Made by a program: the position numbers and the translations under genes. Positions 41,361-50,332 of a DNA stretch of 64,000 bases are shown piece after piece. Source of the stretch: VBDM01 sp035651815 (lineage in GTDB: Bacteria > Pseudomonadota > Gammaproteobacteria > Burkholderiales > SG8-39); NCBI GenBank assembly GCA_035651815.1, contig DASRFB010000092.1, positions 1-64,000 on the forward strand, given 5' to 3'. The notes below the pieces were generated by a model. The model was not told where the DNA came from. It worked only from the letters and a program-made list of their open reading frames with translations, and made no database searches. Position 1 is the stretch's first letter. The number at the start of each line of letters is the position of its first letter.

Positions 41361-43454
41361 ATGCCTCGCCGGCTGTTCGTCACCACCGCGCTGCCGTACG
41401 CCAACGGCGCCTTCCACATCGGCCACATCATGGAGTACATCCAGGCCGACATCTGGGTGCGGTTCCAGCGCATGCAGGTCGACGACGACGGGTCGCCCCG
41501 CGAGGTGCACTTCGTCGGCGCCGACGACGCGCACGGCGCGCCGATCATGCTCGCGGCCGAGAAGGCGGGGAAGTCGCCGGAGGAGTTCGTCGCCGAGATC
41601 GCGCGGGGACGCCAGCAGTACCTCGACGGCTTCCATATCGAGTTCGACAACTGGCATTCGACGCACTCGAAGGAGAACACCGAGCTCTCGCAGGACATCT
41701 ACCGCAAGCTCAAGGCGGCGGGACTGATCGACTCGAGGACGATCGAGCAGTTCTTCGATCCGGTCAAAGGCATGTTCCTCGCGGACCGCTACATCAAGGG
41801 CGAATGCCCGGTGTGCGGCGCCAAGGACCAGTACGGCGACGCGTGCGAGAACTGCTCGAGCGTCTATTCGCCCACGCAGCTCAAGAACCCCTATTCGACG
41901 CTCTCGGGCGCGAAGCCGGAGCTGAGGTCGTCGGAGCACCTGTTCTTCAGGCTCTCCGACCCGAAGTGCGTGCGCTTCCTGCGCGAGTGGATCGCCGTGC
42001 CCGGCCGGCTCCAGCCGCAGGTCGCGAACAAGGCGAAGGAGTGGCTCGAGGGCAAGGGCGACAAGGCGCTGGGCGACTGGGACATCTCGCGCGACGCGCC
42101 CTATTTCGGCATCCCGATTCCGGACGCGCCCGGCAAATACTTCTACGTCTGGCTCGACGCGCCGATCGGCTATCTCGCCTCGCTCAAGAACTATTTCGAT
42201 TCCGGCAAGGCGAGAAAGAAAGGCGAGCGGCTCGGCTTCGCCGAGTTCCTGGCGGCGCCGGACACCGGGATGGTCCACTTCATCGGCAAGGACATCATCT
42301 ACTTCCACACCCTGTTCTGGCCGGCGATGCTCGAGTTCTCGGGCTACAAGACGCCCGACCAGGTCAACGTCCACGGTTTCATCACCGTCTCGGGCGACAA
42401 GATGTCCAAGTCGCGCGGCACCGGCATCTCGCCCCTGCGCTATCTCGAGATCGGGATGAACCCGGAGTGGCTGCGCTACTACATCGCCGCCAAGCTGAAC
42501 GCGAACGTCGAGGACCTCGATTTCAATCCCGAGGACTTCCTCGCTCGGGTGAACAGCGACCTCGTGGGCAAGTACGTGAACATCGCGAGCCGGGCGGCGG
42601 GATTCATATCGAACCTGTTCGGAGGAAAGCTCTGCGACCTCGAGGGACCGGATGCCTCCGAGATTTCGAGCCGGGGCGTCGCTTACGGCTCGAGGGATCA
42701 GATCAAGGAGAGCTACGAATCCCGGGAATTCGGGAAGGTCGTGCGCGAGGTCATGAGAATCGCCGATGTGATCAATCAGCGCTTCGACCAGCACAAGCCG
42801 TGGGAGTTGGCGAAAGACAAATCCCGGCACGAAGAGCTTCACCGCGTGTGCTCGGACGCAATCCAGGCGTTTTACGCGCTGACCGTGTATCTCGCGCCGA
42901 TCCTTCCTTCGACCGCGAAGCGCGTGGCACGCGAGTTGTTCGGCCTCGAGGACGATCTGCGATTTACGCATCTCGAAACGCGCCCGGCGCGGATACGTCC
43001 GTTCAAGCACCTCATGACCCGCGTCGAGGAAAAGCAGCTCGACGCGCTGTTCGCCCCCGAACCGGAGAAAGCGAAGATGACGACGCCCGCCTCGCCCCAG
43101 CCCGCGCCCGCCGGCGCGGGAGACGGAGCCATCTCGATCGACGACTTTTCCAAGGTCGACCTGCGCATCGCGCGGATCGCGAAGGCCGAGCATGTCGAAG
43201 GCGCCGACAAGCTGCTCCGGCTCACGCTGGACGTCGGCGCTCTCGGCACCCGCACCGTGTTCGCGGGCATCAAGTCGGCTTACGATCCGGCGAAGCTCGA
43301 AGGACGCCTCACGGTGATGGTGGCGAACCTCGCGCCGCGCAAGATGAAGTTCGGGGTCTCGGAGGGCATGGTGCTCGCGGCGTCGGGCGAAGCCCCGGGC
43401 CTGTATCTGCTCGCTCCCGACGCGGGCGCGGCGCCCGGGATGAAGGTGAAGTGA
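41361..43454 (+). CDS. metG: Methionyl-tRNA synthetase
   Basis: It charges initiator and elongator tRNA-Met. About 697 residues from the ATG at 41361; a TTG at 41349 is an alternative. ALPYANGAFHIGHIMEY carries the HIGH motif, CPVCGAKDQYGDACENC the zinc knuckle and GDKMSKSRGTG the KMSKS loop. The C-terminal EMAP-II/Trbp111-like tRNA-binding domain (about 590-697; FSKVDLRIARI) is joined by a Pro/Ala linker. A TACAAT lies 21 bases upstream of the start. Confidence 0.97.
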   Translation: MPRRLFVTTALPYANGAFHIGHIMEYIQADIWVRFQRMQVDDDGSPREVHFVGADDAHGAPIMLAAEKAGKSPEEFVAEIARGRQQYLDGFHIEFDNWHSTHSKENTELSQDIYRKLKAAGLIDSRTIEQFFDPVKGMFLADRYIKGECPVCGAKDQYGDACENCSSVYSPTQLKNPYSTLSGAKPELRSSEHLFFRLSDPKCVRFLREWIAVPGRLQPQVANKAKEWLEGKGDKALGDWDISRDAPYFGIPIPDAPGKYFYVWLDAPIGYLASLKNYFDSGKARKKGERLGFAEFLAAPDTGMVHFIGKDIIYFHTLFWPAMLEFSGYKTPDQVNVHGFITVSGDKMSKSRGTGISPLRYLEIGMNPEWLRYYIAAKLNANVEDLDFNPEDFLARVNSDLVGKYVNIASRAAGFISNLFGGKLCDLEGPDASEISSRGVAYGSRDQIKESYESREFGKVVREVMRIADVINQRFDQHKPWELAKDKSRHEELHRVCSDAIQAFYALTVYLAPILPSTAKRVARELFGLEDDLRFTHLETRPARIRPFKHLMTRVEEKQLDALFAPEPEKAKMTTPASPQPAPAGAGDGAISIDDFSKVDLRIARIAKAEHVEGADKLLRLTLDVGALGTRTVFAGIKSAYDPAKLEGRLTVMVANLAPRKMKFGVSEGMVLAASGEAPGLYLLAPDAGAAPGMKVK

Positions 43455-43897
43455 TCCAGCTCCCGCTCGGCTTCATCGGCTGGTTCTTCACGCTGTTCTC
43501 GATCGCGGCGATCGCGCTGGGCGCGATCGTCATCGCCGCCCTCGCGCGCGCCGGCGCGGCGCAGCGCAACACGCTCGGCTTCTCGTTCTGGAACGACGCC
43601 CTGCTCGCGGGCATCTGGGTGATGGGCCTCGCGGGCGGCATCGGCGTGATCCGCCTCGAGGCCTGGGGACGCTACATCCTCGAGCTGTTCTGCTGGGCGC
43701 TGATCGTGCTGATCCTGCTCTCCGCGGCGACCCGGCTGTACGCGCTCAGCCGGTCGCGCGATGGCGAGCCGCCGGTGAACTGGGTCGGCGCGATCGCGGG
43801 CGTGACGCTCGTCGTCGTGCCGATCATCGCGGTGTGCGCGGCCACGATCGTGACGCTGCGGAGCCCCGAGACGCTGCAGGCGTTCCAGAACCGGTAA
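43451..43897 (+). CDS. Small four-helix membrane protein of unknown function
   Basis: A 148-residue protein starting at a GTG that overlaps the metG stop (GTGA), with GAAGGTG as ribosome-binding site, so it is translationally coupled to metG. Four transmembrane segments can be seen (about residues 7-28, 44-64, 70-88 and 102-124). GFSFWNDALLAGIWVMGLAGG and GVIRLEAWGRY are characteristic stretches. I do not recognise the family. Codon use matches its neighbours. Confidence 0.75.
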   Translation: MIQLPLGFIGWFFTLFSIAAIALGAIVIAALARAGAAQRNTLGFSFWNDALLAGIWVMGLAGGIGVIRLEAWGRYILELFCWALIVLILLSAATRLYALSRSRDGEPPVNWVGAIAGVTLVVVPIIAVCAATIVTLRSPETLQAFQNR

Positions 43898-43912
43898 GCG
43901 CCGCGGCCGTCG

Positions 43913-44326
43913 TCAGGGCTTGAGATACGCGTAGCCTTCCTTCTGCTGCAGGTGCGTGATCTCGACCACGCCCGAGGGCACGAAGTCCACGCCCAGGATG
44001 AATTGCTCCTTCTTGAGCTTCAGGTTGCGGATCGTGATCTCGCAGACCTCGAACTTCACGCCTCGCCCCATCAGGTCCTGAACGCGCGCGTCGAAGGGCC
44101 CGAGGCGGTCCTTGGCCCCTTCCATGAGGAACTGCACCCCGTCGCCCACCGTCACCGCGACGATCTTCGCCTTGGGGTCGACCTCGAGGTGATTGTAGAT
44201 ATTGCGCAGGCCGCTGGTCGCCTGTGAAATCCCGCCGTCGAAGTGGTAGACCACCTTCTCCTGCGCAAAGGCGCCGCCCGCGAACGCGAAGCACAAGGCG
44301 GCGGTCACAACGGAAGTCCATTTCAT
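43913..44326 (-). CDS. Exported DsrE-family protein
   Basis: A 137-residue protein with a signal peptide (cleavage after AFA; mature start QEKVVYHFDGG). The ATG at 44326 has AAGGAG seven bases upstream; another Met at 44341 is possible. The fold motif VVYHFDGGISQATSGLRNIYNHL, split here between HFDGG and the helix, and IVAVTVGDGVQFLM fit periplasmic DsrE/DsrF-like proteins. The conserved DsrE active Cys is not at its usual place; a Cys is in FEVCEITI. The function is unknown and might relate to sulfur or redox. Confidence 0.8.
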   Translation of the reverse strand: MKWTSVVTAALCFAFAGGAFAQEKVVYHFDGGISQATSGLRNIYNHLEVDPKAKIVAVTVGDGVQFLMEGAKDRLGPFDARVQDLMGRGVKFEVCEITIRNLKLKKEQFILGVDFVPSGVVEITHLQQKEGYAYLKP

Positions 44327-44392
44327 AACCCGCTCCTTCATGTCGGATCCGCCAACTTTACGCCGACGCCGCCCCGGTAGGAAAATCGAGCC

Positions 44393-44662
44393 ATGGCCAA
44401 GCATCTTCTAATCGAGGGCCGCGTCCAGGGCGTCGGCTTCCGCTACGAGCTGATGCGGCAGGCCCGACAGCTGAACGTCACGGGGTGGGTACGCAACACG
44501 CGCGACGGAAAGGTCGAGGCGGTCGTGGACGGCCCGCCCGACAGGGTCGACGCGATCATCGCCTGGGCGAGGCGCGGGCCGGCGGCGGCGCGCGTGACCG
44601 GCGTGCAGGTGAGCGAGAACGCGGGGAGCTACGACGAGTTCGAGCAGTGGCCTACCGAGTAG
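44393..44662 (+). CDS. Acylphosphatase
   Basis: An 89-residue acylphosphatase that hydrolyses carboxyl-phosphate bonds. IEGRVQGVGFRYELMRQAR carries the catalytic Arg and phosphate loop, and VTGWVRNTRDGKVEAVVDG the catalytic Asn. Its last 11 bases overlap the convergent cysteine-rich gene. Confidence 0.95.
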   Translation: MAKHLLIEGRVQGVGFRYELMRQARQLNVTGWVRNTRDGKVEAVVDGPPDRVDAIIAWARRGPAAARVTGVQVSENAGSYDEFEQWPTE

Positions 44663-44870
44663 CGCGGGCTTTCTCGCGGTCGCAGGTCGCGCGCGCGCGC
44701 GTGCACGCCGCCTGGCACGCCTGCGCCTCCTGGGTCTCGGTGGTGGTGCGGCGGCACTTCTGCATGCACGCCTGCTGATCGCTCGCGCAGGTGGCGGGCT
44801 CGTCCCAGATCGACTTGTAGGCGTAGTAGCCGATCCCCGCGGCGATCGCCACGATGAGCAGGAACTTCAC
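44652..44870 (-). CDS. Membrane-anchored microprotein with twin CX3C motif
   Basis: A 72-residue protein whose GTG start overlaps the dnaE stop (GTGA). It has one N-terminal transmembrane helix (FLLIVAIAAGIGYYAYKSI, residues 3-21) and a 45-residue exported or cytosolic tail with six Cys in a mirror pattern: C-x6-C-x3-C-x12-C-x3-C-x6-C. The pairs fit two antiparallel helices stapled by disulfides, as in mitochondrial small Tim and CHCH-type proteins, suggesting an oxidising periplasmic location. No family was recognised. Coupling to dnaE may be only transcriptional. Confidence 0.7.
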   Translation of the reverse strand: MKFLLIVAIAAGIGYYAYKSIWDEPATCASDQQACMQKCRRTTTETQEAQACQAACTRARATCDREKARATR

Positions 44871-47800
44871 GGGTAGAGCACCTCGACGTTCTCGGCCTTG
44901 AGCCACTGCCTGAGCGACTCGAGCAGGCGGTCGTCCAGGCTCACCTTCCAGCCGTCGCCGAGGCGCATCTGCACGCTCGCCGTCCCGTTCTGGTACGCGA
45001 TCGCCACCGGGCAGGGCCCGTTCCGGTACGGCGCGAGCAGCTCCTTCAGCTTCGCGGTCGCGGCGGCCGCTTCGCGCGACGCCTCGCCGTTCATCACGAG
45101 CCGCATCTCGCGCGCGAAGCGGCTGCGCGCGGCGGCGAGGTCGTATACGCGGTCGGCGATGATGCGCATGAACGTGGTCTCGCCTTCGTCGCCGCTCGAG
45201 CGGCGCACCAGCCGCACCTTCGCCTCGATCACGACCACCGCGTCCTCCTTGACGAGCTCGCGGACCTGGTCGAACACCTCGTTGTAGATCGTCACCTCCT
45301 GCACGGCGGTGCCGTCGGAGAGGTTGACCGCGACCATGCGTCCCTGCTGCGTGCGCATGACGCGGATGGACTCGACCACGCCGGCGATGAGCTGGGCCGG
45401 GGAGTCGCGGTCTCCGGACGGCGCGAGGTTGCGCAGGTTGGTGCGCACGAATCGCGCGACCTCGGCGCGGTGCACCGAGAACGGATGTCCCGACAGATAG
45501 AAGCCGAGCGCCGTCTTCTCCTCGCGCAGCCGCTGCACCTCGTCCCAGCGCGGCACGGCGACGAGCGACAGCGAGCGCTGCGCGCCTTCGGCCTCGCCGA
45601 ACAGGCTGACCTGCTGCGCGTCGCGCTCGGCCTGCTCCGCCGCGTCGAGCGCGATCCCGACGGAGGCGAGCAGGCTTGCGCGGTGAGCGGACTCGTTTTC
45701 GTATACGGAGTCGAACGCCCCGGCGCGCACCAGCGCCTCGACCACGCGCCGGTTGACGATGCGCTTGTCGATGCGCCGGCAGAAATCGAAGAGATCGGCG
45801 AACGGCCCGGCCTCGCGCGCCTTGAGGACCGCGCCGATCGCCGACTCGCCCGTGCCCTTCACCGCGCCCAGGCCGTAGCGGATCGTCTTCGCGTCGACGG
45901 GCGTGAAGCGGTATTCGCCGGTGTTCACGTCGGGCGGCAGCACCTTCAGGCCGTTGGCGAGCGCGTCCTCGTGGAACTGGTGCACCTTGTCGGTGTCGTC
46001 CATGACCGCCGACAGGTTCGCCGCCATGAACGCCGCCGGGTAGTGCGCCTTCAGGTACGCCGTCTGGTACGCGACCAGCGCGTACGCCGCGGCGTGCGAC
46101 TTGTTGAAGCCGTAGCCGGCGAACTTCTCCATCAGGTCGAAGAGCGCGTTCGCCTTGCCGCGCGCCATGCCGTTCTTCTCGGCGCCCGCGAGGAAGATCT
46201 CGCGCTGCTGCGCCATCTCCTTGGCGTCCTTCTTGCCCATCGCGCGCCGCAGGAGGTCGGCGCCGCCGAGCGAGTAGCCGCCGATCGCCTGCGCGATCTG
46301 CATCACCTGCTCCTGGTAGACCATGATGCCGTAGGTCGGCTTGAGGATCGGCTCCAGGCGCGGATCGAGGTACTCGACCTTCTTCCCGCCCGACTGCTTG
46401 CGCTCGATGAACTCCGGGATCAGGTCCATCGGACCCGGCCGGTACAGTGCGACGAGCGCGATGATGTCCTCGAAGCGGTCGGGCTTCGCGCGCTTCAGGA
46501 GGTCGCGCATGCCGCGCGATTCGAACTGGAACACCGCGGTCGTGTTCGCCTGCCCGAAGACCGCGTACGCGGCCGGGTCGTCGAGCGGGATCTTCTCGAG
46601 CGCGAAGCCCGGCTCGCCCATCGCGCGGATCGACTGCCCCGCCCAGTCGAGGATCGTGAGCGTGGTCAGGCCGAGGAAGTCGAACTTGACCAGGCCGATG
46701 CGCTCGACGTCCTTCATGTCGAACTGCGACACCGTGCTCTCGGTGCCCTGAGCCGCGTACAGCGGGCAGAAGTCGGTCAGCTTCCCCGGCGCGATCAGCA
46801 CGCCGCCCGCGTGCATGCCGACGTTGCGCACGATGCCCTCGAGCTGGCCCGCGAGCGCGAGCAGCTCGCGCGTCTCCTCCTCGGTTCGCTCGCGCTCCGC
46901 GAGGCGCGGCTCCATCTCGCGCGCGTCCTTGAGCGTGATGCGCTTGCCGGGCTGGAACGGGATCAGCTTCGCGAGCTCGTCGGTGCGCGTGTAGCTCCAC
47001 TCCATCACGCGCCCGACGTCGCGCACGACCGCGCGCGCCGCCATGGTGCCGAAGGTCGCGATCTGCGAGACGCACTCCGAGCCGTACTTGCGCTTCACGT
47101 ACTCGATCACGCGGTCGCGGCCGCGCTCGCAGAAGTCGATGTCGAAGTCGGGCATCGACACGCGCTCGGGATTGAGAAAGCGCTCGAACAGCAGGTCATA
47201 GCGCAGCGGATCGAGGTCCGTGATGCCGAGCGAGTACGCGACGAGCGACCCCGCGCCCGAGCCGCGCCCGGGACCGACCGGGACGCCGTTCGACTTCGCC
47301 CAGTTGATGAAATCGGCGACGATCAGGAAGTAGCCGGCGAAGCCCATCTTGATGATGGTCCCGAGCTCGAGCTCCAGGCGCGCTTCGTACTTCCCGCGCT
47401 GCTCCTCGGCCTTGTCGCCGTAGAGCGCGCGCAGCCTCGCGGCGAGCCCTTTTCGCGCCTGCTCCCGAAGAAAATCCTCGAGCGACAGGCCCCCGGGCGT
47501 CGGGAACGCGGGGAGCTTCGACTTCCCCAGCTGCAGCGTCAGGTTGCACCGGCGCGCGATCTCGACCGAGTTCGCGAGCGCCTCGGGCAGATCGGCGAAG
47601 AGCTCGGCCATCTCCGCCTGCGACAGGAAGTAGCTCCTCGCCGTGAACGCGCGCGGCCGCCGGCGATCGCCGAGCACGTAGCCCTCGGCGATGCACACGC
47701 GCGCCTCGTGCGCGGTGAACTCCTCCGGGGTCAGGAACTGCACCGGGTGCGTGGCGACCACCGGCAGCCCGAGCGCTCCCGCGAGGCGCACCGCGGAGGC

Positions 47801-48349
47801 GACATAGGTTTCCGCCTGCGGCACGCCGGAACGCTGCAGCTCGACGTAGAACCGGCCGGGAAAGATCTTCGCCCACTCGAGCGCGAGCCGCTCGGCCGCC
47901 GGCCGGTTGTCCGAGAGGAGCGCCGCGCCGACGTCGCCGTGCATCGCTCCCGAGAGAGCGATCACGCCCGCGGTGCCCGTCTCGGCGAGCCAGCTCTTGC
48001 GCAGCTCGCCGCGGCCCCGGTGCTGGTTCTCGAGCCAGGCGCGCGAGAGCCACTGCGAGAGCCGCAGGTAGCCTTCGTGCGTCTGCACGAGCAGCAGCAG
48101 GCGGTGCGGCTTGTCGCGCTCGGACTCGTTCGAGACCCAGACGTCGCAGCCCACGACGGGCTTCACGCCCGCCGCGCGCGCCGCCTTGTAGAACTTGACC
48201 GCGCCGAAGACGTTGGCGAGGTCGGTGATCGCGAGCGCCGGCATGCCGTCGGCGGCGGCGCGGGCCACGGCGTCGTCGATGCGCACGATGCCGTCGGTAA
48301 CCGAGTATTCGCTGTGCAGCCGGAGGTGGACGAAGGCGGGTTTTGGCAT
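44867..48349 (-). CDS. dnaE: DNA polymerase III alpha subunit
   Basis: The replicative polymerase, 1160 residues, the E. coli DnaE length. The N-terminal PHP domain begins FVHLRLHSEYSVTDGIV. The catalytic Asp residues are in MPDFDIDFCERGRDRV and upstream in GPGRGSGAGSLVAYSL. A helix-hairpin-helix, the beta-clamp binding region and an OB domain (VRVMRTQQGRM region) follow. The start at 48349 (MPKPAF) is chosen over 48385. A TAGAAT (48376-48381 on the minus strand) lies 26 bases upstream of the start. Confidence 0.98.
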   Translation of the reverse strand: MPKPAFVHLRLHSEYSVTDGIVRIDDAVARAAADGMPALAITDLANVFGAVKFYKAARAAGVKPVVGCDVWVSNESERDKPHRLLLLVQTHEGYLRLSQWLSRAWLENQHRGRGELRKSWLAETGTAGVIALSGAMHGDVGAALLSDNRPAAERLALEWAKIFPGRFYVELQRSGVPQAETYVASAVRLAGALGLPVVATHPVQFLTPEEFTAHEARVCIAEGYVLGDRRRPRAFTARSYFLSQAEMAELFADLPEALANSVEIARRCNLTLQLGKSKLPAFPTPGGLSLEDFLREQARKGLAARLRALYGDKAEEQRGKYEARLELELGTIIKMGFAGYFLIVADFINWAKSNGVPVGPGRGSGAGSLVAYSLGITDLDPLRYDLLFERFLNPERVSMPDFDIDFCERGRDRVIEYVKRKYGSECVSQIATFGTMAARAVVRDVGRVMEWSYTRTDELAKLIPFQPGKRITLKDAREMEPRLAERERTEEETRELLALAGQLEGIVRNVGMHAGGVLIAPGKLTDFCPLYAAQGTESTVSQFDMKDVERIGLVKFDFLGLTTLTILDWAGQSIRAMGEPGFALEKIPLDDPAAYAVFGQANTTAVFQFESRGMRDLLKRAKPDRFEDIIALVALYRPGPMDLIPEFIERKQSGGKKVEYLDPRLEPILKPTYGIMVYQEQVMQIAQAIGGYSLGGADLLRRAMGKKDAKEMAQQREIFLAGAEKNGMARGKANALFDLMEKFAGYGFNKSHAAAYALVAYQTAYLKAHYPAAFMAANLSAVMDDTDKVHQFHEDALANGLKVLPPDVNTGEYRFTPVDAKTIRYGLGAVKGTGESAIGAVLKAREAGPFADLFDFCRRIDKRIVNRRVVEALVRAGAFDSVYENESAHRASLLASVGIALDAAEQAERDAQQVSLFGEAEGAQRSLSLVAVPRWDEVQRLREEKTALGFYLSGHPFSVHRAEVARFVRTNLRNLAPSGDRDSPAQLIAGVVESIRVMRTQQGRMVAVNLSDGTAVQEVTIYNEVFDQVRELVKEDAVVVIEAKVRLVRRSSGDEGETTFMRIIADRVYDLAAARSRFAREMRLVMNGEASREAAAATAKLKELLAPYRNGPCPVAIAYQNGTASVQMRLGDGWKVSLDDRLLESLRQWLKAENVEVLYP

Positions 48350-48480
48350 CTTTTTCGCGCCTTGACGGCGACGAAATTCTATCACCCACTGATCGGCGCC
48401 GGTCCGCCGGCCGGCCCATGAAGCACGTCGAAAACTCTTCGCGGCGCGCGTGTTCCAATGGGCCGGGAAATCCGTCGCTT

Positions 48481-48954
48481 ATGAGCGCAATCCGCGTCCA
48501 CCTCCTCGCCGCCGCCCTCGCCGCGGCGGCCGCGCCCGCGCTCGCCGACACCATCTACAAGTACGAGCGCGGCGACGGCAGCGTCGTGTACTCGGACACC
48601 CCGGTCCGGGACGCCCGCCTGGTCGAGCGCTTCAGCGTCGCGCAGGCGATGGCGCAGCCGCCGCGCCCCGCGGCGCCCGAGGCGCAGCGCCCGGCCGCTC
48701 CCGCCGGCGATCGCGTCGCCCGCCTGGACGCGGCCGACGCCGAGGTGCGGGCCGCGCAGCAGGCGGTCGATGCCGCGAAGACGCGCCTTGGACAGGGCTC
48801 CGAGCCCCTTCCGGGCGAGCGCGTCGGCATCGGCGGCGGCCGCAGCCGCCTGACCCAGGACTATTTCGCGCGCCAGCAGGGGCTCGAAGAGGAGTTGGTC
48901 CGCGCCAACGCGCGCCTCGAGGCGGCCTACCGGCGGCGCAACGACGCGAGGTGA
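48481..48954 (+). CDS. Exported DUF4124-domain protein
   Basis: A 157-residue protein with a signal peptide (MSAIRVHLLAAALAAAAAPA, cleavage after ALA) and an N-terminal DUF4124 domain, DTIYKYERGDGSVVYSDTPV, at residues 23-42. The rest is an Ala/Arg-rich helix with QDYFARQQGLEEELVRANARL, likely coiled coil. DUF4124 proteins are abundant in Beta- and Gammaproteobacterial envelopes; the function is unknown. The frame extends upstream to 48343, but only this start yields a signal peptide. Confidence 0.8.
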   Translation: MSAIRVHLLAAALAAAAAPALADTIYKYERGDGSVVYSDTPVRDARLVERFSVAQAMAQPPRPAAPEAQRPAAPAGDRVARLDAADAEVRAAQQAVDAAKTRLGQGSEPLPGERVGIGGGRSRLTQDYFARQQGLEEELVRANARLEAAYRRRNDAR

Positions 48955-48969
48955 CCTCCACCCTCCGCC

Positions 48970-48975
48970 TATAAT
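48970..48975 (+). promoter_or_regulatory. -10 box (TATAAT), eight bases before the EamA transporter start
   Basis: A perfect TATAAT ends eight bases before the ATG at 48984. No Shine-Dalgarno sequence lies between, so transcripts from here would be leaderless. Confidence 0.5.
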
Positions 48976-48983
48976 CCCCGCCG

Positions 48984-49862
48984 ATGAGCACCGCGGCGGG
49001 CGCCAAATCCACCGAAACGCTCGCTTTTGCGGCCCTCGTCGCGGGCGCCGCGATGATCGCGTGCGCGCCGATCCTGGTGCGGCTTTCCGACACCAGCCCG
49101 GGCGCGAGCGCGTTCTGGCGCGTCGCGCTGTCGGCGCCGGCGCTCGCGCTGTGGGCGCGGATGGAGCCGGGCGCGCGGCGCGCGGCACCCGTCTCCTGGA
49201 CGCCGCTCGTCCTCGCGGGACTGTGCTTCGCCGGAGACCTCGCCGCCTGGCACGTCTCGATCCTCTACACCTCGGTCGCGAACGCGACGCTCGAGGCCAA
49301 TTTCGCGCCGGTCTTCGTCACCGCGGGAGCCTGGCTGCTGTGGCGCGAGCGCCCGAGCGCGCTGTTCGTCGGCGCGCTCGGGCTGACGGCGCTCGGCGCG
49401 GCGCTGCTCATCGCACCGAACTTCGCCCTCGGCGGCAGGACGCTCGCCGGCGACGCGCTCGGCGTCCTCACCGCGGTGTTCTACGCCGGCTACATGCTCG
49501 CGCTGAAGTCCGCGACGAGCGGCGCCTCGACCGCGCGCATCATGGCGGTCAGCACCGCGGTCGCCGCGGCCGCGCTGCTCCCGTACGCGCTCGCGACCGC
49601 GGAGGTGTTCCGCGCGCAGGACGCGCGCGGCTGGATGGTGCTCGCCGCGCTCGCCCTCGTGCCGCAGATCGGCGGCCAGAGCCTGATCGCGTTCGGCTTC
49701 GCGCGGCTGCCCGCCTCGCTCTCGGCCGTGAGCCTGCTGCTGCAGCCGCTGCTCGCCGCGTTCTATGCCTGGCTGCTGCTCGGCGAGGCGATGTCGGGGA
49801 TGCAGATGGCGGGCGCCGCCATCGTTCTCGCGGGCATCCACCTCGCGCGGCGCGGACGCTAG
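48984..49862 (+). CDS. EamA/DMT-family transporter
   Basis: A 292-residue inner-membrane protein with ten hydrophobic helices arranged as two EamA repeats. ILVRLSDTSPGASAFWRVAL is the typical first-repeat segment, and PASLSAVSLLLQPLLAAFYAWLLLGE, spanning the junction of helices 8-9, the second. DMT members export or import small metabolites; the substrate is unknown. Its stop overlaps that of the convergent tctB by four bases. Confidence 0.9.
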   Translation: MSTAAGAKSTETLAFAALVAGAAMIACAPILVRLSDTSPGASAFWRVALSAPALALWARMEPGARRAAPVSWTPLVLAGLCFAGDLAAWHVSILYTSVANATLEANFAPVFVTAGAWLLWRERPSALFVGALGLTALGAALLIAPNFALGGRTLAGDALGVLTAVFYAGYMLALKSATSGASTARIMAVSTAVAAAALLPYALATAEVFRAQDARGWMVLAALALVPQIGGQSLIAFGFARLPASLSAVSLLLQPLLAAFYAWLLLGEAMSGMQMAGAAIVLAGIHLARRGR

Positions 49863-50332
49863 CGGACGCCGAAAAGCGACGGAATCCAGCCCGGCGGAAA
49901 CGGCAGGTGCAGGAGCAGGTCGAACAACCCGAAGAAGCACGACCAGACCACGGCCGTGAAGACCGCGGAGAACACCCAGCCGCGCTTGCCCTGGATGCGC
50001 AGATAGGCGAGGACGAACACGGGCACGGCGAGCAGGAACCCGAGCAGCAGGATCCCGAAGAAGAAGCCGAGGATCCACGCCACCGCGACGGCCGTGCGGC
50101 GCAGCGCCACCGACTGGGGCAGGTGGTCGGAAAGCTTGAAGTCGGAGGCGCTGTGCGCCGCCGCGCCGAACAGCGACCACAGCACCTCGGCCCCGGCGAG
50201 GAAGAACAGCGGCACGCAGATGACGAGCGGGAACAGCGCGGCCTTCGCGGGCCAGCCCCAGGCGCTGATCACGCCCCACGCCGAGACCAGCATGACGACG
50301 ACCCCGAGCGCGAGCGAGGCCTTGTTATGCAT
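49859..50332 (-). CDS. tctB: Tripartite tricarboxylate transporter, small membrane subunit TctB
   Basis: A 157-residue protein with four transmembrane helices; GFFFGILLLGFLLAVPVFVL is the conserved core. With TctA and TctC it forms a secondary transporter for di/tricarboxylates or similar acids. The order here is tctC-tctA-tctB, with eight-base and four-base overlaps between genes. Confidence 0.88.
   Translation of the reverse strand: MHNKASLALGVVVMLVSAWGVISAWGWPAKAALFPLVICVPLFFLAGAEVLWSLFGAAAHSASDFKLSDHLPQSVALRRTAVAVAWILGFFFGILLLGFLLAVPVFVLAYLRIQGKRGWVFSAVFTAVVWSCFFGLFDLLLHLPFPPGWIPSLFGVR

Noticed and set aside
45470..48421. A 983-codon open frame on the plus strand opposite dnaE
   Set aside because: A GC-bias shadow with low-complexity Arg/Ala/Leu composition; dnaE on the other strand is certain.
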